The notes under the pieces: generated by a model
Database searches by the model: none
What the model saw: the letters and a program-made list of their open reading frames with translations, nothing else
Told to the model about the DNA's origin: nothing
Position numbers and translations under genes: made by a program
In this document: piece after piece, positions 1-9,702 of the stretch
Layout: every line of letters starts with the position of its first letter
How positions within the stretch are numbered: position 1 is the first letter of the stretch
Assembly: GCF_014200505.1 (NCBI RefSeq)
Contig: NZ_JACHBX010000001.1
Coordinates: 1,240,001 to 1,304,000, forward strand
Direction: 5' to 3'
Length of the DNA: 64,000 nucleotides
Source of the DNA: Massilia aurea
GTDB lineage: Bacteria > Pseudomonadota > Gammaproteobacteria > Burkholderiales > Burkholderiaceae_D

Positions 1-754
1 ACCCGGTGATCTCGAAATCGTCGAAGCGGTAGTCGAACAGCGAGTCGGGTTTGCGCTTGATGACCAGTTGCGGCAACGCGCGCGTCTCGCGCGACAATTG
101 TAGCTCGACCTGCTCCATGTGGTTGGCGTACAGGTGGCAATCGCCCCCGGTCCAGATGAAGTCGCCCACTTCCAGGCCCGCCTGCTGCGCCATCATGTGG
201 GTCAGAATCGCATACGAGGCGATATTGAATGGCACGCCCAGGAAGATGTCGGCGCTGCGCTGGTACAGCTGGCACGACAGCTTGCCGTCGGCCACGTAGA
301 ACTGGAACAGTGCATGGCAGGGCGGCAGCTTCATCGACGGCACGTCCGCCACGTTCCAGGCCGAGACGATCATGCGGCGCGAATCGGGCGTGGTGCGGAT
401 CTGCTCGAGCACCTGCGCGATCTGGTCGATATGCTCGCCGGTGGGCGTTGGCCAGTTACGCCACTGGTAACCGTACACGGGCCCCAGATTGCCATCGGCG
501 TCGGCCCATTCGTCCCAGATCGATACGCCGTTTTCCTTCAGGTACGCGATATTGGTCGAGCCCTGCAGGAACCAGATCAGTTCATGGATGATCGACTTCA
601 GGTGCACTTTCTTGGTCGTCAGGAGCGGGAAGCCTTCCTGCAGATTGAAGCGCATCTGGTAGCCGAATACCGAGCGGGTGCCGGTGCCGGTGCGGTCGGT
701 TTTGGTGGCGCCATGCTGCTGGACATGGCGCATGAAGTCGAGATATTGGCGCAT
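1..754 (-). CDS. thyA: Thymidylate synthase (3' end outside window)
   Basis: Converts dUMP to dTMP using methylene-tetrahydrofolate in the cytosol; essential for DNA synthesis. The 251 visible residues start [11 protein letters not shown] and show the family landmarks [16 protein letters not shown] near residue 21, [10 protein letters not shown], the catalytic cysteine in [11 protein letters not shown], and the nucleotide-binding region [10 protein letters not shown]. The visible end, [11 protein letters not shown], matches the point about 13 residues before the usual C-terminus, so only the tail is cut by the window edge. The next downstream gene (often folA in relatives) is outside the window. 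No frameshift or missing catalytic residue was seen. Confidence 0.97.
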   Translation of the reverse strand, partial: MRQYLDFMRHVQQHGATKTDRTGTGTRSVFGYQMRFNLQEGFPLLTTKKVHLKSIIHELIWFLQGSTNIAYLKENGVSIWDEWADADGNLGPVYGYQWRNWPTPTGEHIDQIAQVLEQIRTTPDSRRMIVSAWNVADVPSMKLPPCHALFQFYVADGKLSCQLYQRSADIFLGVPFNIASYAILTHMMAQQAGLEVGDFIWTGGDCHLYANHMEQVELQLSRETRALPQLVIKRKPDSLFDYRFDDFEITG

Positions 755-795
755 TGCGGGTTGTGTGATGAAGGAACTAACAACCCGTCATTCTA

Positions 796-1929
796 TCATC
801 CGGTGCAAATGGGGTCGCTCGGGGCGCCGTGGCCGGTAGCCGGTGGCGCGGCCAGGCGATCGGCAAAGCGTTGCAACGCCAGGCGAAGCGCGTCATCGGG
901 CATCGCCAGCAGGTTGTCACCCACGTAGATTTCGACGACGCTGGTATCGGGTAGCGCGCCGTGGGCGGCGCGGTTGTACAGCCAGATACCATGCTCGGCC
1001 GCCAGCGCATCGCGGATCGCCAGCGCATGATCGCGCGATACAGGCAGATGCAGGTGCAGCATATTCGCCTGGGGCGCGGCCGGGTTCACGCGGATCGCCG
1101 GGTGCGCGCGCAGCGCGGCATACAAGTGCTGCGTGCGTTTGAAATAATCGGGCATGGCCGCCAGGCGCGCGTCGAAGTCCATCGCGGCGGCCACCACGTA
1201 CGGGGAGCGGTGTATGACGTTCCCACCCTGGCGCCGGAACCATTCGGCGCAGCGCGCCACGAACTCGCTGCTGCCGGCCAGCATCGCGCCGCCCAGGCCA
1301 CCGAGGCCCTTGTACAGCGAGACATACACCGAATCGAAGCCGGCCGCGATCTGCGCCGCGCTGCGCCCATACCCGGCCGCCGCTTCCCACAGGCGCGCGC
1401 CGTCCATGTGCAGGTGGATGCCGCGCTCACGGCAGCCGCGCTTGATCGCCTCGAGTTCGTCCCAGGGCGAGAGCTGGCCGCCGATTTCGCGCATGGGAAT
1501 CTCGAGGCCCACGGCGCCCAGGCGGTCCGGCACGTCCAGCAGATCGGCGGCCGTCCATGGCCGGTGCCGGTCGCCCACGGGCAGCGCCTGGAAGTGGTCG
1601 AGTAACTGGTAGTTGGCCCGTTCGTGGACGAAGATGTGCGAGGTCGGGTGCAGCGCCACAAGGCGGCTGGCGCGCTCGAGGCAGGCCAGGCGTAGCGCCG
1701 TCACCTGCGCCATCGTGCCGCTGACGCAGAACACGGCGGCCTCGAAGCCGAGCGTGGCCGCAACCTTGGCCTCCAAGGACTGGATCAGGTCGCCATTGCC
1801 ATACACGTCGTGATCGATGTCGTGCTGCTCGCACCAGGCGGCCATCGCTGCAAAATGTTCGGCAGGACGGCGCTGGCGATGGCCGGGGAAGATCGTGTGG
1901 CAGCGGCGCTGCAGGGCGGATTCTGACAA
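796..1929 (-). CDS. ltaE: Low-specificity L-threonine aldolase (PLP-dependent)
   Basis: Cleaves L-threonine or allo-threonine to glycine and acetaldehyde. The 377-residue protein belongs to the beta-eliminating lyase/threonine aldolase fold. The active-site stretch HLHMDGARLWEA precedes SLYKGLGG, whose lysine should hold PLP. The start is a TTG (residues MSES) with GGAG six bases upstream; the first internal ATG (about residue 29) would remove conserved N-terminal sequence. It is transcribed in the same direction as thyA and separated from it by about 40 bases. With kbl-tdh, sdaA and thrC elsewhere in the window it adds another threonine-to-glycine route. Exact stereospecificity cannot be read from the sequence. 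Confidence 0.9.
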   Translation of the reverse strand: MSESALQRRCHTIFPGHRQRRPAEHFAAMAAWCEQHDIDHDVYGNGDLIQSLEAKVAATLGFEAAVFCVSGTMAQVTALRLACLERASRLVALHPTSHIFVHERANYQLLDHFQALPVGDRHRPWTAADLLDVPDRLGAVGLEIPMREIGGQLSPWDELEAIKRGCRERGIHLHMDGARLWEAAAGYGRSAAQIAAGFDSVYVSLYKGLGGLGGAMLAGSSEFVARCAEWFRRQGGNVIHRSPYVVAAAMDFDARLAAMPDYFKRTQHLYAALRAHPAIRVNPAAPQANMLHLHLPVSRDHALAIRDALAAEHGIWLYNRAAHGALPDTSVVEIYVGDNLLAMPDDALRLALQRFADRLAAPPATGHGAPSDPICTG

Positions 1930-1988
1930 GGGGCACTCCGAAGGAACAGGAACGCTACTCTACACCGCGCCGGGCCGGCACAGGAAGT

Positions 1989-2008
1989 GCCCGGCCGGAT
2001 GGCCGGGC
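1989..2008. terminator. GC-rich hairpin after the chemoreceptor gene (weak terminator candidate)
   Basis: A perfect 8-bp stem, GCCCGGCC / GGCCGGGC with a four-base loop, lies 13 bases past the chemoreceptor stop. No T-tract follows on either strand, so it is a weak intrinsic terminator at best. Confidence 0.3.
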
Positions 2009-2021
2009 GCAGAATGGTCCA

Positions 2022-4058
2022 TCAGCCGTGGCTCAGCGCCGGGCGGCGTGGCGTCGATGCCGGTGCAGCGTGGCCGAGGCTCGGGCCGTCTTCGGCCAGG
2101 CGGAAGCTGCGCACCGAGCGGGCGAGGGCGTCGGCCTGCTCGTGCATTGCCTGCGCCGCAGCACTGGCTTCTTCGACCAGTGCCGCATTCTGCTGCGTGG
2201 TCGTGTCCATCTCGACGACGGCGCGGTTGATTTCCTCGATGCCCTGGGTCTGTTCCTGGCTGGCGTTGCTGATCTCGGCCATGATGTCGGTGACGCGCTG
2301 CACGCTCGTGAGCACTTCCTGCATCGTGGTGCCGGCCTGCGCCACCAGCGCGCTGCCGGCGCCCACTTCCTGGTTCGAGGCGTCGATCAGGCCCTTGATT
2401 TCCTTGGCTGCTGCGGCCGAACGCTGCGCCAGGTTGCGCACTTCGGACGCCACGACCGCAAAACCGCGACCCTGTTCGCCGGCGCGCGCCGCTTCGACGG
2501 CCGCATTCAGTGCCAGGATATTGGTCTGGAACGCGATGCCATCGATGACGCTCGTGATGTCCGAAATCTTGCGCGAGGCAACCGTGATGGAATCCATGCG
2601 GGCGACCACTTGCGAGACGGTATCGCCGCCTTTCTGGGCCACGCTTGACGCGCTGCGGGCAAAGTCATTGGCCTGACGCGCATTGTCAGCGTTCTGGCGC
2701 ACGGTCGTGGTCAGCTCGTCCATCGACGACGCGGTCGTGGCCAGGCTGGCGGCTTGCTCTTCGGTGCGGCTGCACAGGTCCAGGTTGCCGGTCGAAATCT
2801 GCTGCGAGGCGGCGGCAATGTGCTCGGCGCCGTCGCGCACCTTGCCGACCACGCCCGAGAGGCTTTCGCCGATCTCGTTGATGGCCACGGTCAGGCGACC
2901 GATTTCATCGTTGTTGCGGGGCGCGATCCGGGCGGTCAGGTCGCCGCCGGCGATGCGGCGTGCGATTTCTTCGACGGCGGCCAGTGGGCGCGTCACCGTC
3001 GAACGCACCAGCAGGTAGAGCAGCGTGGCCAGCACACCCAGCGCGCCCAGGCCCAGCAGGATGAAGCGGTTGCGCAGTTCGGAGGCGGCAGCCGTGATCT
3101 CGTCGATATAGGTGCCGCCGGCGATGACCCAGTTCCAGTCTTTCATGTAGGTGTAGGCCGCAAATTTTTCGCGCGAGCCGCTTTCTCCCGGGTTCTGCCA
3201 GTCGTAGCGGACGGTGCCTTCCTTCTTCTCCAGCATTTCCTTGATGAACTCGTGACCGTTGGCCGACTTGCTGTCGAGGATATTCTTGCCTTCGCTCTTC
3301 GGGTGCACGAGCAGGTCGCCGTAGGTCTTGCCGGGCGCTGCCGACAGCACGTAGAAGTAGCCGCTGTCGCCGACCTTGATCGCCTTGACGCGCTCCTTCA
3401 GGAAGGCGATGTCCTGGCTGATGTTGACGCCCACGTAGAGTGCGCCGACGACCTTGCCGGCGGCGTCGCGCACCGGCTCGTACTGCGTGATGAACTGCTT
3501 GCCGAACAGCGAGGCCAGGCCGACATAGGTGCGGCCTGCGCGCAGCGCGGCGTAGGCTGGCGCCGTCTTGTCCAGGGCCGTACCGACGGCGCGGTCGCCG
3601 TTTTCCTTCTTGACCGACGTGGTCACGCGCACGAAGTCATCACCGGCGACGGCGAACACGGTGGCGTTGGCGCCGGTGCGTTCGGTGAAGCTGTCGGGGA
3701 CGGCGAAGTCCAGGTTCAGCGCCTTGCCATCCAGGTTCAAGGTGGGTACCTGGCGGCCGCCGATGTCCACGGTCGTTGCCTCGTCGAGCGCATACGCGCC
3801 CGGCAGGCCGGCGCTGAAGATGCGGCCGAAACTGACGGCCTGGCTCGACACGGTCTTGTTGAACAGTTCGACCGTATTGGCGACGCCTTTGAGCTCGCTT
3901 GACACGCTATCCATCGCGCGCTTTTCCAGCATGCTCGATGTGGACAGGGTGATTGTGCCGATCAGCACGGCGATGATGACGCCTGCCAGGGCGAAGGTGA
4001 CGGCGCTGATGCGGGTGCCTACGCTCCAGCTGGCTAAACTATATTTTTGGTTGCTCAT
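2022..4058 (-). CDS. Methyl-accepting chemotaxis protein with periplasmic Cache-type sensor
   Basis: Inner-membrane chemoreceptor that signals through CheW/CheA. Order of parts: first transmembrane segment at about residues 17-38, a periplasmic region of roughly 290 residues with Cache-like features (GDSGYFYVLSA, WVIAGGTYIDEI), second transmembrane segment at about 328-349, HAMP, then a long cytoplasmic signalling helix with the hairpin tip QTNILALNAAVEAARAGEQG near residue 510. There is no C-terminal CheR/CheB docking pentapeptide; it ends in ALSHG. The start MSNQKYSL was chosen because it gives a normal short N-terminus; an in-frame start 19 codons upstream (MKRLERM) is possible. The ligand is unknown. 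Confidence 0.93.
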   Translation of the reverse strand: MSNQKYSLASWSVGTRISAVTFALAGVIIAVLIGTITLSTSSMLEKRAMDSVSSELKGVANTVELFNKTVSSQAVSFGRIFSAGLPGAYALDEATTVDIGGRQVPTLNLDGKALNLDFAVPDSFTERTGANATVFAVAGDDFVRVTTSVKKENGDRAVGTALDKTAPAYAALRAGRTYVGLASLFGKQFITQYEPVRDAAGKVVGALYVGVNISQDIAFLKERVKAIKVGDSGYFYVLSAAPGKTYGDLLVHPKSEGKNILDSKSANGHEFIKEMLEKKEGTVRYDWQNPGESGSREKFAAYTYMKDWNWVIAGGTYIDEITAAASELRNRFILLGLGALGVLATLLYLLVRSTVTRPLAAVEEIARRIAGGDLTARIAPRNNDEIGRLTVAINEIGESLSGVVGKVRDGAEHIAAASQQISTGNLDLCSRTEEQAASLATTASSMDELTTTVRQNADNARQANDFARSASSVAQKGGDTVSQVVARMDSITVASRKISDITSVIDGIAFQTNILALNAAVEAARAGEQGRGFAVVASEVRNLAQRSAAAAKEIKGLIDASNQEVGAGSALVAQAGTTMQEVLTSVQRVTDIMAEISNASQEQTQGIEEINRAVVEMDTTTQQNAALVEEASAAAQAMHEQADALARSVRSFRLAEDGPSLGHAAPASTPRRPALSHG

Positions 4059-4178
4059 GAAAGTCGAGTGATGATGGAGGGTATAACCCCGGATCATACG
4101 CTCCAACCTTTTCACAAGGCAATATTTAGTGAGTTTTGGCAGTCTTTTGCGCTGTGTCTATACAACGATCCAACGCAA

Positions 4179-4195
4179 TGTGACGAGAAGTCACA
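4179..4195. promoter_or_regulatory. 17-bp palindrome upstream of the chemoreceptor gene
   Basis: TGTGACGAGAAGTCACA is a perfect 6-bp inverted repeat around a 5-base centre. It lies about 120 bases upstream of the chemoreceptor start and beyond the stop of the ABC exporter gene. It could be an operator; the TGTGA/TCACA arms recall CRP-type sites but the spacing is one base too long. No binding protein can be assigned. Confidence 0.35.
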
Positions 4196-4234
4196 ATTTA
4201 GTTGCCAATACCCGCGCTAACTTCGGGGTTTCGG

Positions 4235-6064
4235 TCAGGCCGCCACGGGCGCGTGCGCCTGGAACTGCAGGGCGGCCAGGTTGGCATACACGCCGCGCAG
4301 CGCGACCAGTTCGTGGTGCGTGCCCATCTCGACGATCTTGCCGCCATCGAGCACGACGATGCGATCGGCGCGCTGCACGGTGGCCAGACGGTGGGCGATG
4401 ATGATCGTGGTACGCCCGATCATCGCCGCTTCGAGCGCACGCTGCACGAGGCGTTCCGATTCGGCGTCGAGCGCGCTGGTGGCCTCGTCGAGCAGCAGCA
4501 ACGGCGGGTTCTTCAGCAGCGCGCGCGCGATGGCGATACGCTGGCGCTGGCCGCCCGACAGGCGTACGCCTCGCTCGCCCAGGAACGAGCGGTAGCCTTC
4601 CGGCAGGCGCTCGATGAATTCGTGGGCGGCGGCCATGCGCGCCGCCGCGATCACTTCGTCGTCGGTGGCGTCGGGGCGGCCGTAGCGGATGTTTTCCATT
4701 GCGTCGAGCGAGAACACGACCGTATCCTGCGGCACGATGCCGACCGCGCCCCGCAGCGTCTGCAGCGTCAGGTCGCGTACATCGACGCCATCGAGGCGGA
4801 TGCTGCCCGATTGCGGATCGTAAAAGCGCAGCAGCAGCTGGAACAGCGTGGTCTTGCCGGCGCCGGACGGGCCGACGACGGCCACCGTTTCACCGGGCTG
4901 GATCTCGAGCGCCAGGTGCGACAGCGCCGCTTCCTGCAGGCGTGACGGGTAGGCGAAGGTGACATTGTCGAGCGTCACGCGCGCGCCATTGGCGGTGCGG
5001 GCAGGCAGCGTGGCCGGGTGGGGCGGGTCCTGGATGTCCGAGCGGGCGCCCAGGAGTTCGAGCAGGCGCTCGGTGGCGCCGGCGGCGCGCTGGGCGTCGC
5101 CCATCACTTCCGACAAGGCGCCGACCGAACCGGCGACGATGCCAGCGTACAGAATGAACTGCCCGAGCTCGCCGCCGGTCATGGTCCCGGCAATCACGGC
5201 GTGCGCGCCCAGCCACAGCACGAACACGATCGCACCGAAGATCAGCACGATCGCCAGGAGCGTCAGCGTTGCCCGCGCGCGGATGCGGCGCATGGCGGTG
5301 GTGAACGCGCTTTCGACTTCGACGCCAAAGCGCCCGGCCTCGTAACCTTCACGCGTGAAGGCCTGGACGGTCGGCATGGCGTTGAGGATTTCACCGGCGA
5401 CGGCCGAGGCATCCGCGATGCGGTCCTGCGAATCGCGCGACAGCTTGCGCACGCGGCGGCCGAACAGCACGATCGGCAGCACGACCAGCACCAAGAGGCC
5501 CAGGATGATCGATGTCAGGCGCGGGCTGGTGATGAACAGCATGACCAGGCCACCGATGAACAGCAACGTGTTGCGCAGCGCGAGCGAGATGCTGGTGCCG
5601 ACAATCGCCTGGATCAGCGTCGTGTCGGTGGTCAGGCGCGACAGCACTTCGCCGGTGCGCGTGGTCTCGAAGAACTCGGGACTCTGGCGCACCACGTGGC
5701 GGTACACGGCGCTGCGAATGTCCGCCGTCACACGTTCGCCGAGCCACGAGACCATGTAGAAGCGCGCGGCCGTGGCCACCGCCAGCACGGCGGCAACGCC
5801 GAACAGCGCCAGAAAGGTCGCATTGACATTCTCGATGCCGCGCGCGGTGGCCGAGGCGCCGAAGCCCAGGTCGATCATCTGCTTGAACGCCGCGGGGATC
5901 GCCAGCGTGGCGCCGGCTGCGAACAGCAGCGCGATGCCGGCCAGGATGAACTGGCGCCGGTAGGGCGCCATGAACGGGATCAAGCCCTTGAGGGTCGAGA
6001 GGCTGCTCTTGCTCGGGATGTCTGCGTCGGGAGAGGCGGTGGAGCTGGTGGTACGCGTCGTCAT
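4235..6064 (-). CDS. ABC exporter, fused membrane and ATPase domains (MsbA-related)
   Basis: A 609-residue half-transporter of the ABCB type; two copies would form an exporter for lipids or other hydrophobic compounds. The N-terminal half has about six membrane helices (first at about 38-60). The nucleotide-binding half shows Walker A VVGPSGAGKTTL near residue 395, signature LSGGQRQRIAIARALL near 501, Walker B LLLLDEATSALD near 525 and the switch histidine in IIIAHRL near 555. All catalytic motifs are intact. It is the last gene of a compact minus-strand run, 18 bases after the CrtC-like gene. The substrate is unknown. Confidence 0.92.
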   Translation of the reverse strand: MTTRTTSSTASPDADIPSKSSLSTLKGLIPFMAPYRRQFILAGIALLFAAGATLAIPAAFKQMIDLGFGASATARGIENVNATFLALFGVAAVLAVATAARFYMVSWLGERVTADIRSAVYRHVVRQSPEFFETTRTGEVLSRLTTDTTLIQAIVGTSISLALRNTLLFIGGLVMLFITSPRLTSIILGLLVLVVLPIVLFGRRVRKLSRDSQDRIADASAVAGEILNAMPTVQAFTREGYEAGRFGVEVESAFTTAMRRIRARATLTLLAIVLIFGAIVFVLWLGAHAVIAGTMTGGELGQFILYAGIVAGSVGALSEVMGDAQRAAGATERLLELLGARSDIQDPPHPATLPARTANGARVTLDNVTFAYPSRLQEAALSHLALEIQPGETVAVVGPSGAGKTTLFQLLLRFYDPQSGSIRLDGVDVRDLTLQTLRGAVGIVPQDTVVFSLDAMENIRYGRPDATDDEVIAAARMAAAHEFIERLPEGYRSFLGERGVRLSGGQRQRIAIARALLKNPPLLLLDEATSALDAESERLVQRALEAAMIGRTTIIIAHRLATVQRADRIVVLDGGKIVEMGTHHELVALRGVYANLAALQFQAHAPVAA

Positions 6065-6082
6065 CGTGTCTTCGTGGGATTC

Positions 6083-7153
6083 TTATAATTTCATCGGCTG
6101 CACATAGCCGGTCATTTCGAGGTAGCCGCGGCCGACGCGGCGCCCGTTCTGCTGGACCGTGACCGCACCTTCCCAGTACACGGCGCCCGTCGAGCGGCGC
6201 GAATCGAGTTCCTGGTCGTTCTGCAGCGGCGCGATCTGCCATACCTGGTCGCCGGTGGTGATCGTGGTGGCGATCGGGTAGGTCGCCTGCGTGCGCGGGG
6301 ACGTCCACAGCGTCTGCGGCGTGAACGTGATCTGCTCCGGCGCGTAATGCGTGACCTTGCCCGCCTTGTCGCGCCGGGTGGCGTGCGCCCATAGTTTACC
6401 ACCTTGCTTGTCGCGGATCTGGAAAGCCATCAGCGCGCCGCCATCGTCGAGGTTGGCGCCGACCCAGTTCCAGCCCACGGCGTCGGGTTGCAGGGCTTCG
6501 CTCGACCACTCGTGATCGAGCCAGGCGCTCCCGGTGACGGCTGTGGCTGCCATGCCGGCGCGGCCCACGCTGCCCGTGACGGCCAATTGCGGTTCGCTGT
6601 AGTAGTAACTGGCATGCTGCGCGCTCGGGCCCTTGCGCGAATAGCCGCCCTGGCCTTGTGCCAGCACCGGTTGCGTGGGGCGCAGGCGCAGCTCCAGCGT
6701 CAGCTGGTTCGAGCGGATCGTCACGCGGTAGGTGCCATCCTGATCGCGCACCATGCGCCAGTCATCCAGTTTCAGGTCGGTGTTGCCGGGGCGGGCCCAG
6801 GCCAGCCCGAAGCCTTCGCGCGCGCTGCGCTGGTCGTGCACGAGGCGCCCGACCGCCGGGTCGGACAGCGCCGCGTGGCCTATCACCAGCTGGCGCGGCG
6901 TGAAGTGGCTTGGATTGGCGCCGTCGACGCCGGTGCGGCTGCGAAAGAACGTGACCTGGAAACCCAGCGGGCGCTTGTCGGGCGTCTCAACCCAGCCCGT
7001 CACGTACCACCATTCGGTGCGAAACTCGGGATGGGCGCCGTAGTCGCGCGGGAACGTCAGCGCCGCACCGGGCGTGACGGGGGCAAACACGGGCGGTTCG
7101 GCCCGCACTGACAGTGCCAGCAGCGACAGCAATACACCTAGGATGAAACGCAT
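6083..7153 (-). CDS. CrtC/AttH-like lipocalin-family protein (exported)
   Basis: 356 residues with a clear signal peptide (MRFILGVLLSLLALSVRA). The rest matches the carotenoid 1,2-hydratase/AttH family: an early EWWYVTGWV motif, YYYSEPQLAVTG, and AWLDHEWSSE in the C-terminal half. Members fold as paired lipocalin-like beta barrels. Despite the family name, no carotenoid genes are nearby; in AttEFGH-like clusters such a protein accompanies an FtsX-type ABC permease. Its ATG overlaps the permease stop (TAATG), implying translational coupling. It may be the periplasmic partner of that permease. The same frame is open far upstream, but only the ATG giving the signal peptide makes sense. Confidence 0.87.
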   Translation of the reverse strand: MRFILGVLLSLLALSVRAEPPVFAPVTPGAALTFPRDYGAHPEFRTEWWYVTGWVETPDKRPLGFQVTFFRSRTGVDGANPSHFTPRQLVIGHAALSDPAVGRLVHDQRSAREGFGLAWARPGNTDLKLDDWRMVRDQDGTYRVTIRSNQLTLELRLRPTQPVLAQGQGGYSRKGPSAQHASYYYSEPQLAVTGSVGRAGMAATAVTGSAWLDHEWSSEALQPDAVGWNWVGANLDDGGALMAFQIRDKQGGKLWAHATRRDKAGKVTHYAPEQITFTPQTLWTSPRTQATYPIATTITTGDQVWQIAPLQNDQELDSRRSTGAVYWEGAVTVQQNGRRVGRGYLEMTGYVQPMKL

Positions 7154-9702
7154 TACCAATCCTCTCTGACAGCGCGCACCGGACCGCCCGACAAGTCCTG
7201 GCGGCCTGACACGAGCGCGGTGGCGATGGACGCGATCACCAGCACCGCGGCCACGCTGCCCAGCAGTGGCCAGGGCAGGTGCAGGCCCATGGTCCAGTGG
7301 AACGACTGCGGGTTGATCACGAATACCAGGATCAGGCTGATGGTCAGCCCGAGCACGAAACCGGCGATGACGCCCAGGCCGGTGAGCAGGCCGCCTTCGA
7401 AGGCGAGCAACTGCAGAACCTGGCGCCGCGTGACGCCGACGTGGCGCAGCATACCGAATTCTCGCGCCCGTGCCAAAGTCTGGGCCGAAAAACTGGCCGC
7501 GATGCCTGACAGCCCGATCGCGATCGCGATCGCCTCCAGCAAGTACGTGACGGCGAAACTGCGGTCGAAAATTTTCAGGCTCGCGGCGCGGATGTCGCCC
7601 GGGCGCATGAAGGTGAGCGCCGCGCCGAACGGCAGCGCGCGCAAACGGGTTTCCAGCGCGGCCGCGTCGACCCCGTCGCCGGTCCACAGCGCCGCGTCGG
7701 TGACATCGCCTTCGCCGGTCAGCTTGCGGTAGTCGGCCAGCTGGATGACGACCGAACCGCTCTGGTTCGCGTAATCGCGCCAGGCGCCGGCCACAAAGAA
7801 CGGCGTCTCGGCGCCGCCCAGCGGCAGGCGCAGCGTCTGGCCGACGCGCGCGCCGTACAGGTCGAGCAGCGCCTCGGATACCCAGGCCGGCCGCGCGCCG
7901 GCAGGAATCGGCGCACTCGCGCCCACCAGATACAACAGGCGCGCCGGATCGCGCACGTCGATGTCGCGCGCGATGACGACGACCGGCGGACGCTCGGGTG
8001 CCAGGGACACGCGCCGGGTGCGCAGGAACTGGATCTGCTGGACGCCGGGCAGCGCGGTGAGCGCCGTCTGCTGCGCCGGGCTCAAATAACCGGTGCCGCC
8101 GGCGTCGACCGTGCGCACATACAAATCGGCGGGCAGGATATGCCCCATCCAGTCGTCGACCGAGACCCGGAAGCTCGAGACCATGATCCCCATTGCCACC
8201 ATCAGGCTGAAACTGGCCAGGATGCCGCCCAGCGCGATCGAGGCCTGGCCTGGCGCATTGGCCAGGCGCCCCAGCGACAGCGCCAGTACCGGCAGCGGAT
8301 GCCGCTTTTTTGCCAGCAGCGCTTCGAGCGCGCGGAACGTGACGGCGGCAAAGCGCGGCATCAGGCCGATACCGCCCACGAGCAGCAGCGCGATCGCCAG
8401 GTAGCCAAACAGCGGCAGCTCGAACACGGGCGGCGCAAAGGCGAACAGCGCGGCGATCGCCAGGCACGCAAGCGACGGCCAGACGCGCGCCAGGCGCGAC
8501 AGCGGCGCTTCGTCGGCGCCGGACTTGATCGCCACCGCCGGCCGGGCACGCGCCGCTTCCCACGCCGGCGCCAGGCAGCCGAGCAAGGCCACGCCCAGGC
8601 CCAGGCCGAAGAAGACGATGGCGGCGCCGGGCGTGAACGCGACCTGCGGACGGATGCCGGGGAAATAGCCGGCGCCCAGGTCGCCGCCAAAATAATGCAG
8701 CGCGGTGGCGGCCAGCGCGTAGCCGGCGCTGATCCCGAGCAGGCTGCCGGCCACGCCCAGGCTCGCGCCTTCGAGCAGCACCTGACGCAGCAACTGGCCC
8801 CGTTCGAACCCAAGCACGCGCAGCAGCGCGAACTGGCTGCGCCGGCGCATGACCGACAGCGCCTGGGTCGAGAACACGAGGAAGGCGCCGGTGAACAGCG
8901 CCACCAGCGCCAGCACCGTCAGATTGACGCGGTAAGCACGACTCATGTTCGACGTGCGGCTTTCCTGGTCGGCATCGTTCGGCTGGCCAACGGTGAAGCG
9001 GCCCGGCCAGGTGCGCTCGAGATCGGCCGTCAGTGCGCGCTGGAACGCGGCGCGGTCGACGCCGCTGCGCAGCTTGAGGTCCACGCGCGACAGTTTGCCG
9101 ACACGTTCGAGGCGCCATTGCAGCGCGCCGATATCCATCACGGCCAGGCGCTGGCCGCTGCGGGCCCGCTGCACGGGGCCGGCCACCCGCAGCGTGATGA
9201 CGCGGGTGCCGGCGCGCAGATTGAGTGTGTCGCCGCGCCGCTTGCCCAGCCACGCTTCGGCGGCCGGCGACAGGAACAGCGCATCGTCGGCCAGTACGTC
9301 CAGCATGCGGCCGTTGCCCGGCACGCCGGTCAGGTCGGGCGAGATGAAGCCGGCGCGAAAGGCATCGATGCCGATGATGCGCAGCGGCGTGTCCTGGCCC
9401 GGCACGCCCGCCTGCACGTCGAGAATGGGGGCGGCCACCGCGACGTCCGGGTGGCTGGCCAGCTGCGGGTACACCGCTTCGTCGAACAGCAGTTCGCGTC
9501 CCTGGACCTGGATGTCGGCCTGGCCCGACAGGCTCTTGACGGCGGCCGAGAATTCATTGAAGGCGGCCGCGTTGATCAGGTGGATGGCAAAGCCCATCGA
9601 CACGCCAACGGCAATCGCCGCAATCGCCACCAGCGCGCGGACCGGGTGCGCACGCCACTCGCCGAGCAGCAGCCAGCGCGTGAGCCGGCTCAACCCGGGC
9701 AT
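7153..9702 (-). CDS. FtsX-like ABC transporter permease (849 residues)
   Basis: Large permease of the MacB/LolC/FtsX superfamily. It has an N-terminal membrane anchor (about residues 20-40), a large periplasmic domain, then FtsX-type blocks of membrane helices in the middle (ALVALFTGAFLVFSTQALS; LRVLGFERGQLL) and at the C-terminus (YLLEAIAIAIGLSGIAASFS; MLRHVGVTRRQVLQLL). The duplicated FtsX halves and the length suit a single-gene permease of the AttF/G type. Such permeases need a separate LolD-like ATPase, normally the gene just upstream, but that place holds a DUF4124 gene. The start overlaps the end of that gene by 13 bases, and the stop overlaps the next start. Probable role: lipoprotein or lipid handling in the envelope. 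Confidence 0.9.
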   Translation of the reverse strand: MPGLSRLTRWLLLGEWRAHPVRALVAIAAIAVGVSMGFAIHLINAAAFNEFSAAVKSLSGQADIQVQGRELLFDEAVYPQLASHPDVAVAAPILDVQAGVPGQDTPLRIIGIDAFRAGFISPDLTGVPGNGRMLDVLADDALFLSPAAEAWLGKRRGDTLNLRAGTRVITLRVAGPVQRARSGQRLAVMDIGALQWRLERVGKLSRVDLKLRSGVDRAAFQRALTADLERTWPGRFTVGQPNDADQESRTSNMSRAYRVNLTVLALVALFTGAFLVFSTQALSVMRRRSQFALLRVLGFERGQLLRQVLLEGASLGVAGSLLGISAGYALAATALHYFGGDLGAGYFPGIRPQVAFTPGAAIVFFGLGLGVALLGCLAPAWEAARARPAVAIKSGADEAPLSRLARVWPSLACLAIAALFAFAPPVFELPLFGYLAIALLLVGGIGLMPRFAAVTFRALEALLAKKRHPLPVLALSLGRLANAPGQASIALGGILASFSLMVAMGIMVSSFRVSVDDWMGHILPADLYVRTVDAGGTGYLSPAQQTALTALPGVQQIQFLRTRRVSLAPERPPVVVIARDIDVRDPARLLYLVGASAPIPAGARPAWVSEALLDLYGARVGQTLRLPLGGAETPFFVAGAWRDYANQSGSVVIQLADYRKLTGEGDVTDAALWTGDGVDAAALETRLRALPFGAALTFMRPGDIRAASLKIFDRSFAVTYLLEAIAIAIGLSGIAASFSAQTLARAREFGMLRHVGVTRRQVLQLLAFEGGLLTGLGVIAGFVLGLTISLILVFVINPQSFHWTMGLHLPWPLLGSVAAVLVIASIATALVSGRQDLSGGPVRAVREDW

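Noticed and set aside
7154-9253. Open frame extending the CrtC-like protein upstream through the permease
   Set aside because: Read-through of another frame of the permease gene; the true start is the ATG giving a signal peptide.
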